Shown: positions 39,303 through 49,545, counted from the stretch's first letter. The stretch is 64,000 nucleotides of DNA from Cristatella mucedo (GCA_009760855.2 WPIO01000022.1:2032001-2096000), one strand, 5' to 3'. Translations and numbers: made by a program. The notes: generated by a model not told the origin, from the letters alone.

Positions 39303-40077
39303 TCTATGGTTTGCCTTCCTGATTCGTATAAGACTGTGCAACTGGTTTTCTACTGGACTTCGCGACTGCTCTGATTAAAGGCAAAAAGGTCGAACTAACA
39401 GCAACAATTTCGAATTAAAAATAAAACAGTCAAATCGAAAGCAAAAAGGTTGGATTAAAAGCGAAACGATCGGCTGTAAAGCAAAAATGTCGAATCTGTC
39501 TCTTAACTAGAGTCTGGTCGCGCTTGGTTTCGATCGAGAATCATGAATCGAGAATCGAGTGCATTTAATAGGCGACACTTTGCTCGTGATTTGTAAAGTT
39601 GCAAGCTTCACACTTGACCTATTTTTTCCTGACGAGCGAAAGTCGTGTTGGTGTACTGTATCGCTAGGGTCCAGCAGACCAAGAGTCTATAGGTGGTGGT
39701 GGTAGTGGTAAAGTGAGTTGTCCCGCGCCATCGGCAATTCGTAGTCTTAGCTTCAGCCGGAAACTCATAATGTTGAGATTAGCTTGGATCCTTTACCCCA
39801 ATCAGGTTAGCATCGTTTATATAGGATTTGCCTTGGCACACAGTCACGGGCTGAAGCTCCGGTATTTAAACACAACCATAGATAAAAAATATCATTCACG
39901 TTTAAAATTAAAGCAGGGAATCAAAAATATGATTCAATCAAAAAACTATAGATATAAAAAAATTAACGCAAACGAATTAACCAGAAATCGCAATGGGCTC
40001 CGCGGAAATCGCCTGAGGTAACAGTCGTGCAACCTTCTCAGTCTTCATGTCAACGTCGTATCAACAGAACAATCTCT
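39303..40077. other. AT-rich intergenic, nothing recognised
   Basis: Short repeated wording (attaaaagcaaaaaggtcg, attaaaagcgaaacgatcg) at 39375-39490 suggests a degenerate tandem repeat of about 33 bases. No gene. Confidence 0.4.
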
Positions 40078-41945
40078 TATAATAACAATAATAATACATT
40101 TGATGAAGTGCCCTCAGAGAACTCAATGTCTTATTAGGTGCGTTACATTCGCAGCAAAGGAAGCATGATCGAATGGTTAGTGGTAGCATGCTCACTAAAC
40201 AACAAGAATTACATGATTAGGGGCGACGACCACAGGGTCAGCATGCAAGTGTGGTTAGTGGCAGCATGCACAGTGTTAGCGCGCATAAGCACATACAAGA
40301 CGGATCACAGGGACTCGCGAAATGCTGCGATCAATCGGTGCTTTTTTAATTTTATTTTAAATGTGGTCAAGGCAGGGGATGTTGTGACGCAAGTCGGGAG
40401 TGAGTTCCAGGTTTTGGGAGCATACGAACTAAATGCACGGTCTCCAAAGGATTTGAGGTTTGTACGAGGTAAAGGTAACCAGTTCAATTCCGAAATTCGG
40501 GTGATGCGATGCTTTGCCTGGTGGGGGAGTAGATCTGATAGGCAGGCTGGAGCCAACGAATGAAGGGACCTACAAATGAGTGACAGAACATTGAAGTCGA
40601 TGCGTTGCTTGACTGGGAGCCAGTGTAGGTTGGTGAGAAGTGGTGCCATGTGGAAACTGCAAAGCTCATGACAGACAAGCCTAGCTGCAGAGTTTTGCAT
40701 CAGCTGTAAGCGCCTGATTGCACAGGCCGGTAGACCAGCAAGCAGTGAGTTACAAAAGCTAAGACGGGATGTCGCAAATACATTCACCTACTTAGATGTT
40801 GTATCCTTATCTAAACAAGCCCGAATTTTAGCAATGTTATTCAGCTGAAAGTAGGCAGACTTGATTGTGGAGCTGATGTAGTCATCCAACGAAAGGTCGC
40901 TTTGGAACATGACACCTAGATTTCGTGCAGATTCAACAGGATGTATGCTGGCAGAGCCAATTTTGAGCGTTGGCCTTTTCAATTTCGCAATCACACACAA
41001 TGTTTGCCCATAACTAGTTAGTTTTACCATCATTTAATTTAAGCAAATGTGCTGCCATTCACGTGCAGATGTCATCAGTGCATGCAGCAAGGGAGTTGAG
41101 AGAATTCGAGGTGCTCGAAGGCTGGGAGATCAAAGCAAAGGTACAACTGAGTGTCATCCGCATAGAAGTGAAAGCCTAGATTGTGCTTGGCAATCACATC
41201 GGCAAGAGAGAGAGAGAGAGAGAGAGAGAGTATAAACCGTGAAAAGATCGGGACCAAGCATGGAGTCTTGAAGTACCCCATATTTTGAGGTTCCTCGGAT
41301 GATCTTTACCCATTCACATTAATACTCTGGAGTCTCCCACTGAGATAGGACCTGGACCATTGCAGTGCAGTACCAGTGATGCCCATGCGAGATGAGAGGC
41401 GCTTAAGAGGGACTTGGTGATCGATAGTATCAAAAGTTTCCGAAAGATCGAGAAAAACAAGCAGAGACACTCTACTCATGTCTCTATTCCTAAGTAGGTC
41501 GTTGTACATCCGATGCAATGCTGACTTTGTGGAGTTATTAGCTCTAAAACCAGACTAGAACTTACTGGCATAGTTTGAAGTTTCAATATATGAGTTCAGC
41601 TGGTCTGCCACGACTCGTTCCAGTGTCTTTGATAGGAATGGTAGAAGAGAGATTGGGCGGTGGTTGCTAAAGTTCTCTTGGTCCCACGTTGCTTTCTTGA
41701 GTAGTGACCCGACTACAGCCTTTTTAAAAAGGTGCTGGGACATCAACTTAAGCTAGTGACTTATTAATGATGTTAGTTATGCATGGCAGCTGCAGATCAA
41801 TGCATCGTAGAAGCAGGACAGAGGGGATAGGGCCCATGGGACTAGTTGTCCTCTTTGATTGGGATATGAACTTCAGGACGAGGTCACTAGTGACCTCCTT
41901 GAACGTAGACATTGAGAAAGCCACACGCATGCACGAAGCCTAATT
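40078..41945 (-). mobile_element. L2/CR1-like LINE, longest copy (RT to 3' end)
   Basis: Minus direction: upstream RT (SKRTTSPMGPIPSVLLLRC), SLLPFLSKTLERVVADQL, FLDLSETFDTIDHQ, SSRMGITGTALQWSRSYL, the catalytic box YADD at about 41164-41153, thumb, and C-terminal block, 3' UTR, hairpin tail and (TTA)n at 40078. Several frameshifts and stops, so it is dead. A (GA)n run at 41207-41231 sits inside the RT coding sequence. The endonuclease and 5' end are missing. Confidence 0.95.
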
Positions 41946-42911
41946 GTAATGCAATCGTTTGTTCGCCGGCTCTGGCGTTGTCCAGATTTCACCCCCGGGA
42001 TTTCACTGGTGGTTACTCGCTAATTGGTGACTTGCAAATGCCCCTGATGGACGCATCCCTGTGTCCTGCCTGCAGCATGTAGCTGTGCGAGCAACGCTGA
42101 CAGCTGACAGGTTGTTGGACTTTGGAAGAGGCTCGAACGTACGAAAAAGGCGAATATGATAGCGATAATGAACATCCATTCTTTAAGCAGGACGAGGCAT
42201 TTTTTTTTATCAAGCAATGAGGCTCTTGATTGTTGTTGCACTCAGATACTGTCAGTATACCTGTGAGCATCTGTGAGCCTTTTACGACTTGTGCTAAGAA
42301 GGCTTCAATATGCTAGCTTCACCGGTATCGGTGGCGTCTCTGCAAGGATTGGTACATCTCCGTTTGTTATTTTCGTGTTACAGACTCGTTCATCGCAATG
42401 CTGGCTTAAGCAGGGCTTAACCAATGAAAACTATTTTGTATTTTTTGCTTTGTGCGAACGACAATTACTGCACGTTACACGATACAGACGCAAAAGAGAA
42501 ATATGATGTTTTGCCTTTTATTTTCGTCCAAACTCTGTCTAGGATGCGTTTGATCGTAAGAACTCGTTTTTATTACCAAAGGGTTACGAACTAGCATTAC
42601 TGGCACATTTAAATGGAGCTATTACTCAAGCATTCATAATTTGAGCACCACTCCAGGGAATGAGACCAGCCATTAACAACACAAACCAATAAGTGCATGC
42701 AAATATTCTCTCATCCTGCCGACCAGGACCAAAGTGAACGTGGCCGACGTACGGATGTATGGCTACGTTTCTCGGCCCCTAGGCCGAAATTATTTGCGGT
42801 TCAACCTATTGCGAGAGCGTATGTATACTACGGTGCTGGCGATAAGTGTCTACACTGCGTAAGCACACAAGTCAGTCGGTAACGTCAGCTCCTTATTCAG
42901 TGAAACATTAC
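41946..42911. other. Intergenic, nothing recognised
   Basis: No repeat or gene signal seen. Confidence 0.35.
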
Positions 42912-43045
42912 AATAATAACAATTATAGTAGTGCATTTCAATGACCACACGAGAGAACTTAATCTCTATCTAGGCACTTAATATATGCTGCAAAGGAAGC
43001 GAGTCAATTCGTTAGGAATAACTTGTAACGTGCAAAATCATCAAG
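42912..43045 (-). mobile_element. Solo LINE tail, short insertion
   Basis: aataataac, then cgagagaacttaatctcta, tctaggcacttaatatatg, ctgcaaaggaagcgagtc. 5'-truncated after about 130 bases, next to the larger copy at 43.1 kb. Confidence 0.75.
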
Positions 43046-43109
43046 GCTAGCCAATTTTCAGGAGATTACTAGCCGTTCGTGAGTTATAAATCCACGAATT
43101 TATTTTATA

Positions 43110-44440
43110 ACAATAGTAAAAACACATTTTATAGCGCCATCGGAGAAATTAATCTCTTTTTAGGCACTTTACGTATGCTGCAAATGAAGCATGTCAAATG
43201 GTTAGTGGTAGCATGCTCGATGACAACAACCATAGTATGGTTATAGGTGACATGCACCAGGTCAGCATGCAGAGATGGTTAGTGGCAGTATGCCCGGTGT
43301 CAACACGCATAAGCGAATCACATGGACCCACTAAATGCTGTGATAAATAGATGCGTTTTTAGCTTCTTTTTAAATGTCGTCTGGTCAGGAGATGTTGTGA
43401 CGCAAGTCGGAAGTGCGTTCCAGGCTTTGGGATCAAACAAACTAAAGTCACGGTCTCCAAAGAGTTTTAGGTACGTCCGAGGTGTAGCTAAGCGATTAGA
43501 TTCAGAAAGGCAGGTGCTACAACGCTTAGCCAGGCGGAGAGTAGATCTGACAGGTAGGCCGGAGCCAAGGAACGAAGGATAGTTAAAGGTGAGTGACAGA
43601 ACCTTAAAGTCGATGCGTTGCTTGACTGGGAGCCAGTGCAGGTCAGCTAGAAGTGGTGTGATGTGGCAAATGTGACGTTCACTACAGACAAACCCAGCTG
43701 CAGAGTTTTGCATCAGCAGTAAGCGCCTGATTGCACATGCCAGTAGACCAGCAAGCAGTGAGTTACAGGTGTCAAGACGGGATGTCACAAATGCATGGAC
43801 CGGTTAAGATGTGGTACCCTTGTCTAACTAAGCCCAAATTGTTAGCAATTGTATGTATATAAAATTAGGCACACTTGACTGTGGAGCTGATGTGGTTGTC
43901 AAATGAAAGGTCACTTTACAACAGGACGCCTAGATTTCGTGCAGATTCAACAGGAGATATGCTGACAGAGTCGATTTTGAGTGCTAGGTTTTCAAATTTC
44001 TGAATCAAACTTGGTTTGCCCATAACTAGTAGGTTGGTTTTATTATCATTCAATTTAAAAGAGTGCCTGCCGTGTGCTGATGTCATCAATACATGCAGCA
44101 AGGAAATTGAGAGAATTCAACGAACTGGAGCATTGAGAGGGACCAAAGCAAACGTACAACCGAGTGTCATCCGCATGGAAGTGAAAGCCCAGATTCTGCT
44201 TGGCAATCACATCGGCAAGAGGAAAAGTATAAACCGTGAAAAGAACTGCCCCAAGCACAGAGCCCAGAGGTACCCTATACTTCAGTGGTTCCTCTATGAT
44301 CTTTGTACATACACATCAATACTATGGAGTCTCCCACTTAATAGGACTTACGCCATTGCAATGCAGTACGTGTGATGCCCAGGTGAGATGGGAGGCGCTC
44401 AAGAAAGATTTGACGTTCGATAGCATTAAAATCAGCCAAA
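43110..44440 (-). mobile_element. L2/CR1-like LINE, RT to 3' end
   Basis: The minus frame 43788-43318 is open for 156 codons of the ORF2 C-terminus. 44258-44055 reads LADVIAKQNLGFHFHADDTRL, the RT catalytic block with H in place of Y/F before ADD. The tail has tatagcgccatcggagaa and aatctctttttaggcactt. Truncated at 44440 within the RT. Confidence 0.95.
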
Positions 44441-44460
44441 AGAACAAGTACTCGTTATGA

Positions 44461-44720
44461 CTGTTTTTATAGCAAAGGACTTTGGTGTAGAAGCCGCCAC
44501 AGCGCGTTTAAAATATCTCGGCTTTCTGCTGCACGCGGGTTAATGTCGTAGTTCTCTGTTCTTTCTGACCAAGTACCATTCGATTTCGTTGGAAGCTTTC
44601 AGAACATTTTAGAGTTCCCATTATTTAACGAGAAGCTTCTAGAATCTTTCAGAAATTTCCATTACTGGAACTTTTTAGAGTCGTCGGGAGCTTATAACCT
44701 CAGTGTGAAGCTTCGCCTCC
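44461..44720. other. Intergenic, nothing recognised
   Basis: Repeated agaatctttcagaa/agaacattttagagttcc wording at 44600-44690, possibly a decayed tandem repeat. Confidence 0.3.
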
Positions 44721-44940
44721 CTAAGCCCCCTGTCTGCCCCCTAAACCCCCTGTCTGCCCCCTAAACCCCCTGTCTGCCCCCTAAACCCCCTGTCTGCCCC
44801 CTAAACCCCCTGTCTGCCCCCTAAACCCCCTGTCTGCCCCCTAAACCCCCTGTCTGCCCCCTAAACCCCCTGTCTGCCCCCTAAACCCCCTGTCTGCCCC
44901 CTAAACCCCCTGTCTGCCCCCTAAACCCCCTGTCTGCCCT
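44721..44940. repeat. 20-bp minisatellite, 11 units
   Basis: Unit ctaaaccccctgtctgcccc repeated 11 times without indels. Only the first unit (ctaag) and the last base of the last unit differ. The minus strand has two G4-G5 runs per unit. Confidence 0.99.
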
Positions 44941-45160
44941 TTGATGAGAGAAACGGCCATACCTGCAGAGTTTCCAGGGGATTTTTTATTAATACTTAAT
45001 AAAACACAATCTGCCAAACTAAGAACGATTGATTAGTTAAGTAAGCGCCACATAAGCAACCCGCTCAAAAAAGTGAAGTCTAAGTTAGACAGCACATCAC
45101 AAGATACTAACAAACTAACATCGAAATAACAACCATTGGCACTCACCACAGCAACTATTG
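44941..45160. other. Intergenic, nothing recognised
   Basis: AT-rich, no signal. Confidence 0.3.
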
Positions 45161-45610
45161 TAAATGTGTCCCCGACCACCCGTGAAGTTCCTTCCCTCTC
45201 TGAAAATGGCCATACTCACACCACTCAGTAAAAACTCTAACGTAGATCAAGAGAATTTAATTAGCTTTTGCTCAGTCTCCCTCCTGCTATTCTTATTGAA
45301 GAGTCTAGAGGGAGTGGTGGCCCAGCAACTAGGCGATTAAATCAATTCACCACATCCTACTTGCAAGTTCCAATCGGAATTTAGAGTTTAAGAATGGTTT
45401 TAGATTTAGAGAAATATTCACCGGAAAGTAACCAACTTCGGGTTTTTTAATGAACATCTGAGAGGTGCAAATTTGGGCAGGGCCTTACCGCCAGTACTTT
45501 TGTATCTAACAGTAGCGTTTGCTGCAATTGACCACCGGATCCTCTACAAGTGCCTATCCAAGGCCTGTGTACCACTGGCACAGTACTAAACGGGCTTAGA
45601 TCCTACCGTA
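45160..45610 (+). mobile_element. LINE RT fragment, decayed
   Basis: Plus direction shows ISFCSVSLLLFLLKSLEGVVA-like wording (RPISLLPFLSKTLERVVA in good copies), then LLYLTVAFAAIDHRILYK (FDTIDHQ block). No 3' end. It breaks off next to the nested SINEs. Confidence 0.75.
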
Positions 45611-45611
45611 A

Positions 45612-45660
45612 GATTTATAATTAATTTGCATAGCCCCTTAAGAGAACTTGATCTCTATCC
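45612..45660 (-). mobile_element. SINE family A, outer copy, 3' part (interrupted)
   Basis: Minus-oriented tail of family A: atagccccttaagagaac, ttgatctctatcc. It is interrupted at 45660 by the plus-oriented SINE and resumes at 45823 with agacgcttcacatatg. Confidence 0.8.
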
Positions 45661-45817
45661 GCCGAGCTGGTTTGGTCTAGCGGTTAAGGAGCTCGCCCCG
45701 ACCAAGGTCTGGCTGAGGTCGTGGGCTCGAGCCCCTAGGCGTATGTGAAGCGCCTGAATAGAGATGAAGTTCTCTTGGGGCGCTATATAAATGAATTATA
45801 TTTATTTATTTTATATT
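45661..45817 (+). mobile_element. tRNA-derived SINE family A, inserted copy
   Basis: Head gccgagctggtttgg, A box tggtctagcgg (45673-45683), B box ggctcgagccc (45724-45734). The tail hairpin has outer arms AGCGCC 45749-45754 and GGCGCT 45779-45784 and inner arms AGAGA 45760-45764 and TCTCT 45771-45775. It ends in a TTTAT-rich stretch. Flanked by TATCC (45656-45660 and 45818-45822), a likely target-site duplication. Confidence 0.9.
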
Positions 45818-45822
45818 TATCC

Positions 45823-45910
45823 AGACGCTTCACATATGGACGTGGCTGGAGCTCACGAACCCTGTCTTCAAAGGCGAGCACCTTACCCCCAGGGTCAGAG
45901 CGCAGATGTA
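45823..45910 (-). mobile_element. SINE family A, outer copy, 5' part
   Basis: Continues the minus-oriented SINE after the insertion: agacgcttcacatatgg, ggctggagctcacgaacc, aggcgagcacctta. Compare the intact minus copy at 60.3 kb. Confidence 0.75.
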
Positions 45911-46104
45911 AACCGCTGTCGGTAATCTACAGAACCCTAAAATAGGGGATACCTTATGATTCGGCGGGCTCATGCCCCATGCTTTTCATTATCGATACCG
46001 GTCCTTTGACTCTTCTAAGCCTTGCTCGACATGCTACTCACATAATTCCCCGCTGCCAGCATCGAAGACATTTGCATTTAGATGGCTACTAACTTCCGAA
46101 AGTT

Positions 46105-46305
46105 TAATAAAAAATAAATATATATATACTGGCTAATTTAAGAGACTCTTTTTTATAGCGACAGAAGAGCCTTTACGGCTATCACCACCGCTTGCAGTGG
46201 CAATAAAGAATCACCCACCGCAGGAATAGGACCCACGACCTCGATACCAAGGTCGTGAAAAGCAGCCATCTTACCTAGTGTGCCATCATGACACACGTTT
46301 AATTA
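46105..46305 (-). mobile_element. tRNA-derived SINE family B
   Basis: Reverse complement shows the A box, cacgaccttgg/tcgaggtcgtg arm, B box gggtcctattcc (changed), gattctttattgcc and gatagccgtaaaggctcttc. AT-rich 3' end at 46105-46130. Confidence 0.85.
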
Positions 46306-46309
46306 TGAC

Positions 46310-46742
46310 ACCAGTCAACATTGAAATCGTTACAGCCTTAAAAAGATCGTAATATGTAGTATCTTGGTGTGCTGAACGCGAATATAACCACACATTTTTT
46401 AGTGGTTCTCGTTTTGAAGACATTTTATATAGCTCATTTTCTACGTTTCACCATGTAAACTTATCCAGTAGGACGGCAACAACATCATAAATAATCCTAG
46501 ACTGATGTAATATTGCTCGCATTGCATAATACAGTCATGCAAAAATCATCCAGAGTTAATTGCATCATTTTCTAATGCAGTGCAGTACTACTGTCAGGCG
46601 GCTGCTGCAGTAAGCTGACGTCATCAAGCCCTGGCGGAAAGATTGAGCATTTAAAATATTTCAGATTTTGTGCGAGGTAGTTTAAGATACTATTACGTGA
46701 AACTGTTATAATCTTAACCATTGAGGTAAAATACAGAACATA
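46310..46742. other. AT-rich intergenic, nothing recognised
   Basis: Leads directly into the zinc-finger-like ORF. No repeat recognised. Confidence 0.3.
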
Positions 46743-46982
46743 ATGCCCCCACAGAGCGTTAATAACGTGAACAACTTTTGCTTTATTTGTGGGGAAGTGA
46801 CATTTGCCAACCAGAAGAAAAGTATCACTTCTAAAATGAAAAAGGCATATCGTCTTTACCTCGGGTGCAAGGTTGGTGACCAAGAGCAGCCTCGGGTCCC
46901 GTATTTATGCTGTGGTACGTGTACAACACAGCTTTTAAAATGGTTGAAGGGCAAAAGACCATCAATGCCGCTTGCAGTTTAA
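46743..46982 (+). pseudogene. Zinc-finger-like ORF fragment (79 codons), probably part of a dispersed element
   Basis: MPPQSVNNVNNFCFICGEVT opens a small cysteine-rich module: CFIC, then LGCKVGDQ, then YLCCGTCTTQLLKWL and KGKRPSMPLAV. The C-x2-C ... C ... CC-x2-C spacing suggests a metal-binding fold. I recall similar N-terminal segments in uncharacterised, often multi-copy proteins of hydra and arthropods, where more sequence follows PFAVPMIW. Here the frame stops directly after MPLAV, exactly where LINE sequence begins (attgctaaaattcgggct), so the gene is truncated. Function unknown. Confidence 0.5.
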
Positions 46983-47428
46983 CATTGCTAAAATTCGGGC
47001 TTCCTTAGACATATATGATACACCTAAATTGGCCCATGCACTTGTGACATCCCGTCTCGACTTCTGTAGCTCATCGCTTGGTAGTTTACCTGCCTTTGCA
47101 ATCAGCCTTACAGCTGGTGCAAACCTCTGCAGCCAGGTTTGTCTCTTGTGAGCGTCGCAGTCGCCAGATCACACTGCTTTCGCCGGCTTGCGGTAGCTCT
47201 CTGCAAAGCAGCTTATGGACGTCAAGGCAACGCTGCTTAACGCTCGCTGTCACACTTTTAGCTCCATTCATTCCCTGACACTAGCCTACCTATAAGAACT
47301 ACTCCCTCACCAGGCTAAGCATCGTACCGCCCACTTTCTGAATCAAATCGTTAAGTTACATCTCGTACAAACCTCAACTCCTCTGGAGACCGTGCCTTTT
47401 GTTCGTGTGCTCCCAAAGCCTGGGACTC
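46983..47428 (+). mobile_element. LINE C-terminal fragment
   Basis: Plus direction IAKIRAS, HALVTSRLDFCSS and a frame-broken C-terminal block to ctcccaaagcctgggactca. It starts abruptly at the end of the zinc-finger ORF and ends abruptly at 47428. Confidence 0.9.
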
Positions 47429-49062
47429 ACTGGAACGAGTCGTGGCAGACCAGCTGAACTCATATATCAAAATTTTAAACCTTGCTAGTAAGTTCCAGCC
47501 TGGTTTTAGAGCTTATTACTAGACAGAGCCAGCATTTCCTCGGATTTAAAATGACCTACTTAGCACTACAAACATTAGTAGAGTATCTCTGTTTGTTTTG
47601 CTTTATCTTTCGGCAGCTTTTGATATTATGAATGGCCGAGTTCTTCTTGAGCGCCTCTCATCTCGCCTGAGCATCATTAGCACTGCACTGCAATGATCCA
47701 GGCCTTATCTCAGTGGGAGACTCCTGAGTATTGATACGAATGAAAGAGGTCATCCGAAGAACCTTTGAAATATGGGGTAATAATAATAAATTTGATAAAG
47801 CGCCCTCAGAGAACCCAATCTCTTTCTAGGCGCTTTACAGTTGTTGCAAATGAAGTACGATTAAATGGTTAGTGGGTATCCCAAGGCTCCGTGCTTGGTC
47901 CCGTTCTTTTCACGGTTTATACTCTCCCTCTTTCCGATGTGATTGCCAGGCACAATCTGGGCTTTCACTTCTATGCGGGTGGCACTCAGTGATACCTTCG
48001 GTTTGATCTCCACAGCATTTCAGTTCGTCGAATTCTCTCATCTAACTTGCTTCATGTATTGGTAAAATCCGCACACACATGGCAGCATTTTTTCTTAAAT
48101 TGAATTATGGTAAAACCAACTTACTAGTTATGGACCAACCATGTGTGATTCAGAAATTGCGAAGGCTAACGCTTAGAATCGGCACATCTAGCATATCTCC
48201 TGCTTGATCTGCACGAAATCTAGGTGCCATTTTCAAAAGTGACCCTTCATTAGACGACCATATCAGCTCCACAGCTCCTCAGTCATGTCTGCCTACTTTC
48301 AGCAACATACCGTTGCTAAAATTCGGTCTTGTTTAGGCAGGGATACCACATCTTAACCGGTCCATGCTTTTGTGATATCTCGTCTTGACTTATGAAACTC
48401 ACCGCTTGCTGTTCTACCGGCCTGTGCATTCAGGCCCTTACATTTGGTGCAAAACTCTGCAGCTAGGCTTGCCTGTTGTGAACGTCGCACTTGCCACATT
48501 ATCACAATTGTAGCTGACCTGCACTGGCTCCCAGTCAAGCAACGCATCGATTTCAAGGTTTTCTCACTCATTTTTAGTTCCATTCATTCTTTGGCTGCAG
48601 CCTACCTGTTAGATCCACTCCCCAACCAGGCTAAGCATCATACCACCCGCTTTTAGGAATCTAACTGTTTGCTAATTCCTCGTACAAACATCAAATTCTT
48701 AGGAGACTGTGCCTTTAGCTCGTATGCTCCCAAAGCCTGGAATTCACTTCCGACAGGTGTCATGACATCACCTAAACTGATTCCATTTAAAAACTAAAAA
48801 CTCACCGATTTATCACAGCATTTAGTGGGTCCCTGTGATTCGTCCTTAATATGCTTATAAGTGCTGACGTTGTGCATGCTGGCACTAACCATACTTGCAT
48901 GCTGACCTTGTGCATGTCACCCCTAACCATGCTATTGTTGTCATTTATTGAGCATGCCACTACTAACCATTCGATCGTGCTTCCTTTGCCGCAAATGTAA
49001 AGCTTCTAGAAAGAGATATTGTTCTCTGAGGTTGTTTATCAAATATATCATTATTATTATTA
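47429..49062 (+). mobile_element. LINE copy, RT to tail, interrupted
   Basis: Starts within LERVVADQLNSYIKI, continues through FDIMNGRVLLERLSSRLS, the catalytic box mutated to YAGG, DDHISST, LVQNSAARLACCERR and VADLHWLPVKQRIDFKVFS. Then 3' UTR, hairpin tail (agcttctagaaagagat, tgttctctgagg) and (TTA)n. A 95-bp minus-oriented LINE tail is inserted at 47778-47872. Confidence 0.93.
47778..47872 (-). mobile_element. Solo LINE tail inserted in another LINE
   Basis: (taa)n then gataaagcgccctcagagaa, cccaatctctttctaggcg and 5' truncation at ttagtgg. The flanking RT sequence (aatatgggg and gtatcccaaggctcc) joins up as in the uninterrupted copy at 41.27 kb. Confidence 0.9.
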
Positions 49063-49400
49063 ACTCACTCCGACTGACGTAGCAACATCTATTAACTTGA
49101 CGACATTTAAAAAGAAGCTAAACTGGATCTGTTTATCACAGCATTTAGCGGGTCCTTGTGATTTGTCCTTTATGTGCTTATGCGTGCTGACACTGTGCAG
49201 GCTTCCACTAACCACATTTACATGTTGATAATGTGTATGCACCCTAACCATGTTTTGCTTGTTGGCATCGTACATGTGATTCCTAACCATTTCATCATGC
49301 TTCCAATACAGTATATATAAAGTGACTCGATCGAGATTAAGTGCTCCGAATGCGCTACACAACCTAATGTTATAAATTTGTTTATGATAAGCTTTGCTTT
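49063..49400 (+). mobile_element. Second LINE 3' end directly following
   Basis: aactcactccgactgacgta, tgacgacatttaaaaagaag, then a 3' UTR with repeated ctaaccat motifs. It begins immediately after the (TTA)n end of the previous copy. The tail hairpin is largely lost. Confidence 0.8.
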
Positions 49401-49429
49401 TGCATGCTTAAGAGCGTACATGTCACTAA

Positions 49430-49545
49430 CCTCTGGTTATGGATTCTCTTGCAGCTAGTTGTAAAGCGCCTGGATAGATGCTATGTTCTCTCGGGGCTCT
49501 CTCTCGGGGCTCTCTCTCGGGGCTCTCTCTCGGGGCTCAAAGGCA
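49430..49545 (+). mobile_element. SINE/LINE tail with internal 13-bp expansion
   Basis: gtaaagcgcctggatagatg, ctatgttctctcggggct corresponds to a family A-type tail. The segment ggggctctctctc is repeated about four times at 49496-49540. Confidence 0.7.

Noticed and set aside
44721-44940. CRISPR array
   Set aside because: Units are contiguous tandem copies with no variable spacers, and the genome is animal.
45673-45740. Functional tRNA gene in SINE A
   Set aside because: Same reasoning: tRNA-like head fused to a LINE-type tail, with a second copy at 60.4 kb.
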